DNA from: Thermoplasmata archaeon
Lineage (GTDB): Archaea > Thermoplasmatota > Thermoplasmata > Thermoplasmatales > Thermoplasmataceae
Direction of reading: 5' to 3'
Length of the DNA: 10,695 bases
NCBI GenBank assembly: GCA_021806355.1
Contig: JAJZXT010000016.1
Span: forward strand, 1 to 10,695
Shown one piece after another: positions 4,637 through 10,695 of this stretch. Position numbers and translations under genes: made by a program. Each line of letters starts with the position of its first letter. The stretch's first letter is position 1. The notes below the pieces were generated by a model that saw only the letters and a program-made list of their open reading frames with translations, was not told where the DNA came from and searched no databases.

Positions 4637-6313
4637 TTATGGAGGAGTGTTTGATTTGAAATATGGCCTCTTAAATTTAACGCCCTTCGCAATCAATTCT
4701 CTGGATTTCTCATATCCGGCGTCAGCGTGCCTTATCACACCCATTCCAGGATCTGCGTTTAGCACTCTCTTAATTTTGTCCTCTGCTTCTTTTGATCCGT
4801 CCGCAACTAACACAAAACCGGAATGTATTGAGTTGCCTATTCCTGTTCCCCCTCCATGATGGACTGAAACCCATGTGGCACCAGATATTGCATTAAGCAA
4901 TGCGTTCAGAATCGGCCAATCAGCTATTGCATCGCTTCCATCCTTCATCTTTTCCGTTTCCCTGAACGGAGAAGCTACGGAACCTGTATCGTGGTGATCC
5001 CTTCCGATTGCGACCGGTGCGGATACTTTTCCTGATTTCACCAGATCGTTTATGATGAGACCAATTTTTTCCCTCTGGCCATATGATGCATAGCAAATTC
5101 TTGCAGGAAGCCCCTGAAACTTTACCTTCTCCCTGGCAAGATTCAACCATTTCACAAGGTGTTCATCGTATCCAAGGTGGTATTTTATGGCTTCGTCGAT
5201 TGCAAATATATCCTCCTTTTCTCCTGAAAGTGCAACCCACCTGAATGGCCCAGACCCAATGCTGAATAAGTCCCTGATATAAGCGGGAACATATCCCGGA
5301 ATCTCGAAAGCATCCTTGTACCCTCCTTCAAATGCCCTTGTCCTCAGATTGTTTCCATAGTCGAAAACCTTTGAACCCATCTTCTTGAAATCCATGATTG
5401 CCTTGGTTTCCTTTACGATTGATTCATAAACTTTTTTCGTGTATTCTGAATGGTTGGAGAGCCTGAATTCGTTTGCCGATTCCACTGAATATCCTTCAGG
5501 TATATACCCAAGGTTAAGATCATGGGCAGCGGTTTGATCTGTAACCACGTCTGGGGCTATCTTCCTGTCTGCCAGCTCCCTATATATAGTTGCTGCGTTT
5601 CCCAGAAGACCTATGGATATGGGTTTCTTTCCGGCAATGTATTCATCCTTTATTTTCAGAGCCTCCTCCAGTGTCTTTGCCTCTATGTCCAGGTATTTGC
5701 CCCTTATCCTCCTGTCAATCTTGGATTGGTCAACATCGATGAATATGCCAACACCATCATTCATAGTGGTTGCGAGAGGCTGTGCTCCACCCATTTCACC
5801 AAGTCCTGATGAAAGAACCCATCTTCCCTTCAGAGATTCTTCCCCAAATTCCTGTTTCGCTAATGCCCACAGAGTTTCATACGTTCCCTGAAGCACTCCC
5901 TGTGTTCCTATATAAATCCAACTTCCGGCAGTCATTTGCCCAAACATTGTCAGGCCCTTTCTCTCAAGTTCCCAGAATATATCATCCGTAGCCCATCTGG
6001 GTACTATTTGTGAATTCACTATTATGACTCTTGGGCTGTCTTTAGTTGTTTTAAATGCCCCTTGTGGCCTCCCAGATTGTATGATCAATGTTTCATCTGA
6101 ATATAGCTCCTTAAGCATGTTGACAATCTCATCAAAATCATCCCATGTTCTTGCGGCCTTTCCTTTCCCACCGTAAACAATAAGATTGTCCGGATCCTTT
6201 GCCACTTCCGGATCCAGGTTATTCATTAGAAGCCTGAGAGCAGCCTCTTGCTGCCATCCTCTGGCGTTAAGTTCTTTTCCTCTTGGTGCCCTGACGATTC
6301 TAGCTTCTGACAT
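4637..6313 (-). CDS. hutU: Urocanate hydratase (urocanase)
   Basis: HutU converts urocanate to 4-imidazolone-5-propionate, the second step of histidine degradation to glutamate, in the cytoplasm using tightly bound NAD+ as an electrophile. The 558-residue protein has the normal length and strong family motifs throughout: Y-G-G-K-G-K-A-A-R, Q-S-G-R-P-Q-G, the NAD-binding core G-L-G-E-M-G-G-A-Q-P-L-A, D-Q-T-A-A-H-D, and the urocanase signature G-L-P-A-R-I-C-Y-A-S-Y-G-Q-R with the active-site Cys at 407. This is followed by G-R-D-H-H-D-T-G-S-V-A-S-P, W-V-S-V-H-H-G-G-G and R-H-A-D-A-G-Y-E. In the signature, Y-A-S-Y replaces the common W-L-G-Y. The frame extends to a TTG at 6322, but the ATG at 6313 (M-S-E-A-R) is the likely start. 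It begins 14 bases after the purA stop, so the two are probably co-transcribed. No other hut gene lies in the window. Confidence 0.95.
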   Translation of the reverse strand: MSEARIVRAPRGKELNARGWQQEAALRLLMNNLDPEVAKDPDNLIVYGGKGKAARTWDDFDEIVNMLKELYSDETLIIQSGRPQGAFKTTKDSPRVIIVNSQIVPRWATDDIFWELERKGLTMFGQMTAGSWIYIGTQGVLQGTYETLWALAKQEFGEESLKGRWVLSSGLGEMGGAQPLATTMNDGVGIFIDVDQSKIDRRIRGKYLDIEAKTLEEALKIKDEYIAGKKPISIGLLGNAATIYRELADRKIAPDVVTDQTAAHDLNLGYIPEGYSVESANEFRLSNHSEYTKKVYESIVKETKAIMDFKKMGSKVFDYGNNLRTRAFEGGYKDAFEIPGYVPAYIRDLFSIGSGPFRWVALSGEKEDIFAIDEAIKYHLGYDEHLVKWLNLAREKVKFQGLPARICYASYGQREKIGLIINDLVKSGKVSAPVAIGRDHHDTGSVASPFRETEKMKDGSDAIADWPILNALLNAISGATWVSVHHGGGTGIGNSIHSGFVLVADGSKEAEDKIKRVLNADPGMGVIRHADAGYEKSRELIAKGVKFKRPYFKSNTPP

Positions 6314-6327
6314 ATTCTGCAATCACT

Positions 6328-7620
6328 TCATTTAAGAATACTTTTCCATTTTTCACGTATTATCGTTCTCTCCCGTCTCTGTCCGATAGAAATTATTCCT
6401 ATCTCCTTTCCTGTGAGGGATTCTACCTTTGTGATGAAATCTTTCATTTCCTGTGGAAGGCCATAATACCCTTTCAGGATCATTTCATCAACCTCAGACT
6501 CTGGGATTTCTCCCCAACTTGCCATTTCAATGTATTCAGGAGTTGCTGACTTCTTGTCTATCATTGCCTGCACCGGCGAATCAAAATTCTCCCTGTATGA
6601 TTCACATATGAGAATGCTCTTCTGTTTTCCGATTACATCAAGCATCGTCATTGCAAGCACATCCACATCATTCAGCATTATGGAATACTTAAGGAGAGGG
6701 ATGTCAAGCCATCCAATGCGCCTTGGCCTTCCTGTCGTTGTCCCATATTCCCCGCCAGCTTCCCGGATCGAGTCGGCAGCTGAACCTGATATTTCTGTAG
6801 GGAATGGCCCCTCTCCAACCTTTGATATGTATGATTTGGTAACCCCGATTATGTTATTGATCTTCCTGAGGCTAAAACCACTACCGGTCATTGACCCCCC
6901 TGACATGGTGTTTGAAGAAGTGACATATGGGTACACTCCAAAATCAATGTCCAGGAGGGCACCGTGTCCACCCTCGAATAGAAGATTTCCTTCTGATTTT
7001 TTTTTCTCGAGGAAAAGTTCAGTGTTGCACATCAAGGGTTCGATGAATTTACCAACCTTGTAAAGATCCTCTGCTAATTTTTCAAGAGATTGAGTGCTTA
7101 AATAGTCACTTCCCTCGAGCAGTTGCTGCCTCATGGTTGTTATGAGCCTCAGCTTGGCCATTATGGTCTGCTTATCGACAAGATCTCCCATCCTGATGCC
7201 ATTCCTTGAAAATTTGTCTTCGTAACATGGACCGATTCCCTTGGAGGTTGTCCCAATTTTGAGATCACCCCTCAACTGCTCCTGCTTCTTGTCAATGAAG
7301 ACATGAATTGGTGTTACAACACCAGCAGCCTTGCTTATCATGATCCTCAAGTTGGCATTTTCCAATTTATAGATGTCCAATTCTTCTTTTAGAGCAAAGG
7401 GGTCTATGACCATTCCATTCCCCAGCACTACATCAGAGGCCCTTAACGCACCAGATGGCAGTAGATGAAACTTGAATTTTCCTCTCGAAGTTACTACTGT
7501 GTGCCCTGCATTTGTTCCTCCATTGAACCTTATTACCGTTGTCTTTTCATCAGTAAGAAAGTCTATGACCTTGCCCTTACCTTCATCACCAAACATGAGC
7601 CCAAGAACGATGTTCCTCAT
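6328..7620 (-). CDS. purA: Adenylosuccinate synthetase
   Basis: PurA joins IMP and aspartate with GTP hydrolysis to form adenylosuccinate, the first step from IMP to AMP. Its 430 residues match the long bacterial/eukaryotic form rather than the shorter (about 340) form of many archaea. The P-loop G-D-E-G-K-G-K (11-17) carries catalytic D12, N-A-G-H-T carries H40, G-I-G-P-C-Y-E-D is the IMP loop, V-T-S-S-N-T is conserved, and T-T-G-R-P-R-R-I-G-W-L-D holds the two Arg. Several usually invariant contacts differ: E-G-G-H at 216-219 replaces E-G-A-Q (E. coli Q224), M326 replaces K331 in T-K-L-D, and Q414/R415 replace the P-D of S-T-G-P-D-R. The product is clearly PurA-like and probably active, but its nucleotide contacts are unusual. 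It is the first gene of a likely purA-hutU unit, transcribed away from icd. Confidence 0.92.
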   Translation of the reverse strand: MRNIVLGLMFGDEGKGKVIDFLTDEKTTVIRFNGGTNAGHTVVTSRGKFKFHLLPSGALRASDVVLGNGMVIDPFALKEELDIYKLENANLRIMISKAAGVVTPIHVFIDKKQEQLRGDLKIGTTSKGIGPCYEDKFSRNGIRMGDLVDKQTIMAKLRLITTMRQQLLEGSDYLSTQSLEKLAEDLYKVGKFIEPLMCNTELFLEKKKSEGNLLFEGGHGALLDIDFGVYPYVTSSNTMSGGSMTGSGFSLRKINNIIGVTKSYISKVGEGPFPTEISGSAADSIREAGGEYGTTTGRPRRIGWLDIPLLKYSIMLNDVDVLAMTMLDVIGKQKSILICESYRENFDSPVQAMIDKKSATPEYIEMASWGEIPESEVDEMILKGYYGLPQEMKDFITKVESLTGKEIGIISIGQRRERTIIREKWKSILK

Positions 7621-7805
7621 AACGCAACGCTTGATATTACTTGCAAACTAAATTACTTTCCCAATTTGTTTGGAATTTCTTTCATTTAGCACTTCTTAGC
7701 GATCTGATATAGTTTATAATCATTATTCCCTGATAATTTCTGTAACTGGTACAAATATCTGTGAAAAAACTATAATGGTGAAATCAATGACAAGAAAGAA
7801 CAATC
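7621..7805. promoter_or_regulatory. Divergent promoter region between purA and icd
   Basis: This 185-bp gap serves two genes facing apart. For purA (minus), TAATTTAG lies about 27-34 bases before the ATG at 7620, fitting a leaderless or short-leader start. For icd (plus), two TATA-like stretches are seen: AGTTTATAAT at 7711-7720 and AACTATAAT at 7768-7776. The second lies about 30-38 bases before the ATG at 7806 and would give an almost leaderless mRNA. Neither gene has a clear ribosome binding site. No strong palindrome was found. Confidence 0.45.
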
Positions 7806-9023
7806 ATGGCGTATATAACTGTTAATGAAAATAACAAACTGAATATCCCTGATAATCCAAATATAGGATATATCGAGGGCGATGGAATAGGGCCGGATAT
7901 CACAAGTACAATGATATCGGTCGTGAATGCTTCTCTTGAGATAGCATATTCTGGAAGAAGATCAATAATATGGGAAAAGATAGCAGCTGGAGAAGAAGCT
8001 TTTGAAACAACTGGAAAACATCTCCCCCAAGAGTCTTTAGAATTGCTTCAAAAATGTATTGTGGCCATAAAGGGTCCACTCACCACGCCAATTGGGCAGG
8101 GATTCCGCTCATTGAACGTTACCATGAGGCAGCACTTTGATCTATATGCAAATGTCAGGCCTGTGAAATATTTCCCAGGAGTCCCATCCCCTGTTACCCA
8201 TCCAGAAAAGATGAATATGGTAGTTTTCAGGGAAAACACTGAAGACCTTTATGCAGGAATAGAATGGAAATACGATTCTGAGGAGGCAAAAAGGCTCAGA
8301 ACCATACTTACAAAGGAATTCAATGTCAATCTTACTGATGATACTGGAATTGGAATAAAGCCAATAAGTAAATTCAGAAGCACAAGGCTTGTGCGAAAGG
8401 CCATAGAATATGCATTAAGGCATAACAGAAGAAGTGTAACACTTGTTCACAAAGGGAACATTATGAAATATACCGAAGGGGCTTTCAAGGAATGGGGATA
8501 TGAAGTCGCTTCGGAAGAATTTGCAGATAAAACGGTTAGGGAAGACGCCTATATGGAATCTCCGGGAAGCTATCAGGATAGGGTTGTAATGAAGGATCGA
8601 ATAACTGACAATATGTTTCAGCAGGTGCTTACAAGAACTGAAGATTATGATGTTATTGCTACAACAAACCTTAATGGAGATTACCTTTCAGACGCTCTTG
8701 CAGCCCAGGTAGGTGGTTTGGGAATTGCCCCTGGCGCAAACATTGGCGATACATATGCAATTTTTGAGGCAGTCCACGGTACAGCACCAAAATATGCAGG
8801 AATGGATCTGGCTAACCCAACATCGATAATACTTTCAGGCAGCATGATGCTGAGGCATTTGAACTGGACAGAGGCAGCGCAAATACTTGATGATGCTGTT
8901 TCCTCATGCTATGCTAACCAGAAGGTTACCCAGGATCTGGCAAGAATTCTCAACATAAAGCCCTTGAAATGCTCTGAGTTCGGAAAAGAGGTAATTTCAA
9001 GAATGCGCGGAATGAAGGAGTAA
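7806..9023 (+). CDS. icd: Isocitrate dehydrogenase, NADP-dependent
   Basis: The enzyme oxidises and decarboxylates isocitrate to 2-oxoglutarate in the citric acid cycle, yielding NADPH. The 405-residue protein is colinear with the E. coli-type homodimeric enzyme. Y-I-E-G-D-G-I-G-P-D (22-31) is the N-terminal signature. Substrate contacts are S102 in F-R-S-L-N-V and R108, R118, R142, with Y149 in E-N-T-E-D-L-Y-A-G and K216 in H-K-G-N-I-M-K-Y as catalytic residues. N-L-N-G-D-Y-L-S-D (288-296) carries a metal Asp. G-T-A-P-K-Y (325-330) has the Lys-Tyr pair that marks NADP preference; NAD enzymes and isopropylmalate dehydrogenases carry Asp-Ile there. The tail L-K-C-S-E-F-G is also typical. The start is fixed by the N-terminus matching the family. 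A stem-loop follows the stop at 9048-9086. It is divergent from purA. Confidence 0.96.
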   Translation: MAYITVNENNKLNIPDNPNIGYIEGDGIGPDITSTMISVVNASLEIAYSGRRSIIWEKIAAGEEAFETTGKHLPQESLELLQKCIVAIKGPLTTPIGQGFRSLNVTMRQHFDLYANVRPVKYFPGVPSPVTHPEKMNMVVFRENTEDLYAGIEWKYDSEEAKRLRTILTKEFNVNLTDDTGIGIKPISKFRSTRLVRKAIEYALRHNRRSVTLVHKGNIMKYTEGAFKEWGYEVASEEFADKTVREDAYMESPGSYQDRVVMKDRITDNMFQQVLTRTEDYDVIATTNLNGDYLSDALAAQVGGLGIAPGANIGDTYAIFEAVHGTAPKYAGMDLANPTSIILSGSMMLRHLNWTEAAQILDDAVSSCYANQKVTQDLARILNIKPLKCSEFGKEVISRMRGMKE

Positions 9024-9047
9024 TTCCGACCGACTCAGCATTGAAAA

Positions 9048-9086
9048 ATCCATGGATCTTCTCCAGTTGCTGTGGAGCAAATGGAT
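9048..9086 (+). terminator. Stem-loop after icd
   Basis: ATCCAT (9048-9053) pairs with ATGGAT (9081-9086), and nested within it CTCCA (9061-9065) pairs with TGGAG (9073-9077) around GTTGCTG. The two stems are separated by an uneven internal loop. It begins 25 bases after the icd stop and precedes the promoter of the next gene, so it may form the 3' end of icd mRNA. No T-run follows, so termination is uncertain. Confidence 0.3.
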
Positions 9087-9100
9087 CAGAGAGCATCAAA

Positions 9101-9172
9101 AAGCTATAAGAGGGTATAAGTCCATTATCTCTCCAATTAGGGAACCTAACCAGTGCTAAAGATCAGGGAGTG
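9101..9172 (+). promoter_or_regulatory. Promoter and ribosome binding site of the MFS gene
   Basis: Two TATA-like stretches, GCTATAAG (9103-9110) and GGTATAAG (9113-9120), lie 58-75 bases before the ATG at 9178. They imply a leader of about 30-45 bases. That leader ends with GGGAGTG (about 9166-9172), a fair Shine-Dalgarno match five bases before the ATG. Unlike the other genes here, this one appears to use a leadered mRNA with a ribosome binding site. Confidence 0.45.
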
Positions 9173-9177
9173 CATAG

Positions 9178-10443
9178 ATGACAATTTTGCGAAACCGCAA
9201 TTTTCTGGTTTTGTGGATCAGCCAGACAATTTCAAATTCGGGAGATGTGATATTTGCACTAGCCGTTATCTGGTATGTTCTTATTTCTACCAAATCAATA
9301 TTGCTAGTGGGCCTCGTAGTTGCATCATCTTTTCTGCCTGACATCTTGATAGCGCCTTTTGCAGGCACTTATGTGGATCGGTTCAATCGCCGATCTGTCC
9401 TGATGGTTTCTTACATCAGTCAATCAATATTAGTCGGTGGAGCAGGAATTCTATACATCTTTCACGATCTTGGATTCGCCTTTTCCCTCGTCACGATTCT
9501 TGGTCTCGGTATTGGGGAACAGTTTGCAACACCCGCATACTCAGCCATGCTGCCGGGCGTGGTTGGAAGGGAGGAACTTATGCCTGCAAATGGACTTATC
9601 TCAAGCACAAGTTCCCTGAATATGCTCGGAAGCAACGTGGTCGGAGACCTGATGATAGTTTTTCTGGGCATGGGCGCACCATTTGAATATGATGCTATCA
9701 CATTCCTCGTTGCCGCTGCTTTCCTTGTCATATTGCCTCGAGTTGCAGGTACAGTTGAAAAGAAGCATTCTCAGGAGGAATCCAAAGTATCGACAGTTTC
9801 CGAAATGAGGAATGGTTATCATTATCTCCGCAAAGATAGACTTCTACTACGACTTGCCGTCCTTTCTACCATTGTGAGTTTCTTCGCCCTCGGACTGCAG
9901 GGGATTTATGCTCCATACATTCAGGACAACCTGCATGGAGGGCCTGATATTTATGGGTTATTTCTTTCGGCATTCGCTTTGGGCAGTATCGTGGGAAGCC
10001 TGGTAATAGGACATTTTGGCCGAGATGCAAGAACCGGGCGTCTAATAGTGCTTGGACTATCTGGCCAGGCAGTAGCCATAATGTGCCTTGGTATCACACA
10101 TTCTGCAGCTATTGCCATATCTCTCTGGGCAATTTGCGGTGCTGCACAGGTTACAAACATAATCCCATACCAGTCATTCCTGCAGGCGAGAATTTCTCCT
10201 GCCTTCTATGGCAGGGTGTCTACCTTAATGTCGTCTATGGTTTATATGCCAGCACCCCTGCTCATACTGGTAACTTCAGCGGTGACAGCCAGAGTATCCC
10301 CAGGCGTCATGCTGACAACATATGGCCTTGCTATGCTCCTCTGTATCCTTGTCAGTTTTGCGTCTTCGAAGAATATGAGGACTATGGACATCAAGAAGCA
10401 CCAGACTGGCTCGATGGTAACCATGGCGGATGAAAACCCGTGA
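9178..10443 (+). CDS. Major facilitator superfamily exporter (MFS_3 / macrolide-efflux MefA-like group)
   Basis: The 421-residue protein is an integral membrane transporter with about 11-12 hydrophobic segments in two halves, split by a charged loop near residues 190-225 (K-K-H-S-Q-E-E-S-K). The N-terminus R-N-R-N-F-L-V-L-W-I-S-Q-T-I-S-N-S-G-D and the loop 2-3 motif G-T-Y-V-D-R-F-N-R-R (63-72, the MFS motif A with D67 and R68) are typical of the drug-efflux-like MFS_3 group, whose members use the proton gradient to expel small molecules. A second, weaker loop motif, G-H-F-G-R-D-A-R-T-G-R, lies in the C-terminal half. The substrate cannot be inferred. Start is supported by GGGAGTG five bases upstream. 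Codons appear richer in G and C than those of icd or the nucleotidyltransferase, so lateral acquisition is possible. A T-run follows the stop. Confidence 0.88.
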   Translation: MTILRNRNFLVLWISQTISNSGDVIFALAVIWYVLISTKSILLVGLVVASSFLPDILIAPFAGTYVDRFNRRSVLMVSYISQSILVGGAGILYIFHDLGFAFSLVTILGLGIGEQFATPAYSAMLPGVVGREELMPANGLISSTSSLNMLGSNVVGDLMIVFLGMGAPFEYDAITFLVAAAFLVILPRVAGTVEKKHSQEESKVSTVSEMRNGYHYLRKDRLLLRLAVLSTIVSFFALGLQGIYAPYIQDNLHGGPDIYGLFLSAFALGSIVGSLVIGHFGRDARTGRLIVLGLSGQAVAIMCLGITHSAAIAISLWAICGAAQVTNIIPYQSFLQARISPAFYGRVSTLMSSMVYMPAPLLILVTSAVTARVSPGVMLTTYGLAMLLCILVSFASSKNMRTMDIKKHQTGSMVTMADENP

Positions 10444-10693
10444 ACAGTGGAATATACCTGTAATTTTTTCTCAAGGTAATGTAAAATGCGGATAGAGTTG
10501 AGACGGTACTTTTATCTCGAACTCGTGGTGATAAAAGCAGGAAGTTCAGGGTGACCTCCTCTCCCAGATTTCGCAGGGAGCTTCCCACTTCAAAGGTTGC
10601 TGGCGGAATCTCCATGGGCTTGAATTCCCTTCGGCCCGAAGGTACTTTGTCCTTCATGCTAAGCCATCTGACTTTACGGATGCAGGCACGCAT
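10391..10693 (-). CDS. Unrecognised frame entering from the right edge; possible C-terminal tail of a TnpB-like transposon protein
   Basis: The minus strand is open from the window edge to a stop at 10391, at least 100 codons; the listed ATG at 10693 is probably not the true start. The segment K-D-K-V-P-S-G-R-R-E-F-K-P-M-E-I-P-P-A-T-F-E-V-G is followed closely by S-S-L and L-G-E-E-V-T-L. It reminds me of the ragged tails after the zinc finger in IS605-type TnpB proteins (K-P-V-E ... E-A-G-S), but no catalytic or zinc motif is within the window. The last 50 residues are less convincing and overlap the MFS 3' end tail-to-tail by 53 bases, suggesting that a frame runs on past the true end or is broken. 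A non-coding explanation is also open. Two perfect inverted repeats lie inside it. Confidence 0.3.
   Translation of the reverse strand: MRACIRKVRWLSMKDKVPSGRREFKPMEIPPATFEVGSSLRNLGEEVTLNFLLLSPRVRDKSTVSTLSAFYITLRKNYRYIPLFTGFHPPWLPSSQSGAS
10464..10469 (+). terminator. T-run after the MFS gene
   Basis: Six consecutive Ts lie 20 bases beyond the stop codon of the MFS gene. Oligo-T tracts without a hairpin are a usual archaeal transcription stop signal. Confidence 0.45.
10509..10537. repeat. 8-bp perfect inverted repeat, possible transposon-end hairpin
   Basis: CTTTTATC (10509-10516) and GATAAAAG (10530-10537) are perfect complements around a 13-base loop. They lie between the MFS terminator and the edge frame. 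If that frame is a TnpB tail, this is where the hairpin of the right end of an IS605-type element would be expected; otherwise it may be a minus-strand terminator. Confidence 0.35.
10628..10642. repeat. G+C-rich 15-bp palindrome
   Basis: CCTTCGG-C-CCGAAGG is a perfect palindrome with 7-bp arms inside the edge frame. As RNA it would form a tight CCTTCG/CGAAGG stem with a 3-base loop on either strand. It stands out against the AT-rich window. Confidence 0.5.
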
Positions 10694-10695
10694 GA

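Noticed and set aside
5522..5991. Overlapping plus-strand frames of 73-95 codons
   Set aside because: All are antisense to the conserved core of hutU; their overlap with each other is typical of shadow frames.
6314..6322. Start of hutU at the TTG at 6322
   Set aside because: It would add only M-Q-N and reach to within 5 bases of the purA stop; the ATG at 6313 is a standard start.
6530..7063. 177-codon frame on the plus strand
   Set aside because: It lies wholly antisense to purA, which has unmistakable conserved motifs in the other frame; no domain, promoter or start signal was seen.
6328..7620. PurZ (2-aminoadenylosuccinate synthetase of Z-genome phages)
   Set aside because: The catalytic Asp of G-D-E-G-K-G-K, which PurZ lacks, is present, and the protein has full PurA length.
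7806..9023. 3-isopropylmalate or homoisocitrate dehydrogenase
   Set aside because: The S-L-N-V and G-T-A-P-K-Y motifs and colinearity with E. coli-type isocitrate dehydrogenase argue for an NADP-dependent Icd.
10083..10433. 116-codon plus-strand frame
   Set aside because: It is a shifted frame within the MFS gene, with Cys- and Pro-rich composition typical of out-of-frame reading.

Overview
The window most likely comes from a thermoacidophilic euryarchaeon of the Thermoplasmatales type (Thermoplasma/Ferroplasma/Cuniculiplasma relatives). This is inferred, not proven. Base composition is moderately AT-rich. Several starts have a TATA-like box about 25-35 bases upstream and no clear ribosome binding site, as in leaderless archaeal mRNAs. 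The gene set also fits: a secreted YVTN-repeat protein, an archaeal COG1340-like coiled-coil protein, a sugar nucleotidyltransferase with a left-handed beta-helix tail, and metabolic genes (purA, hutU, icd) of a peptide-degrading heterotroph.

Layout. Positions 1-600 (minus) hold the N-terminal 200 codons of a secreted YVTN beta-propeller protein with 126-bp tandem repeats. Its probable promoter lies beside a perfect 17-bp palindrome. Positions 694-2215 are a nested mobile-element scar: a decayed IS200/IS605-type tnpA-like reading frame (plus) is split by an intact 1248-bp DDE insertion sequence with 13-bp terminal inverted repeats and a 4-bp target duplication (AGTT). Removing the element rejoins the two tnpA halves in frame. 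The promoter of the next gene, the sugar nucleotidyltransferase (2241-3329, plus), appears to lie inside the tail of that remnant. It converges on a coiled-coil protein gene (3362-4249, minus).

Positions 4250-4636 look empty of long genes, but the minus strand has an unlisted 55-codon frame for a two-segment membrane protein (4378-4545). Immediately upstream of its ATG is a set of perfect inverted repeats arranged like an H-type pseudoknot, and just downstream is a 9-bp hairpin with a T-rich tail. This is the most unusual part of the window. Next comes a minus-strand pair, purA (6328-7620) then hutU (4637-6313), 14 bp apart. A 185-bp divergent promoter region separates them from icd (7806-9023, plus). 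An MFS exporter (9178-10443, plus) follows with its own promoter, a ribosome binding site and a T-run terminator. Its composition looks richer in G+C than its neighbours.

The right edge (10391-10693, minus) holds an unrecognised frame running in from outside. It may be the C-terminal tail of a TnpB-like transposon protein and contains two perfect inverted repeats.

How the genes fit together: hutU (histidine breakdown towards glutamate), icd (isocitrate to 2-oxoglutarate with NADPH) and purA (IMP to adenylosuccinate) are core nitrogen, carbon and purine metabolism. The nucleotidyltransferase and the sequon-rich YVTN protein point to a glycosylated cell surface. PurA departs from the textbook enzyme at several substrate-contact positions and deserves checking.
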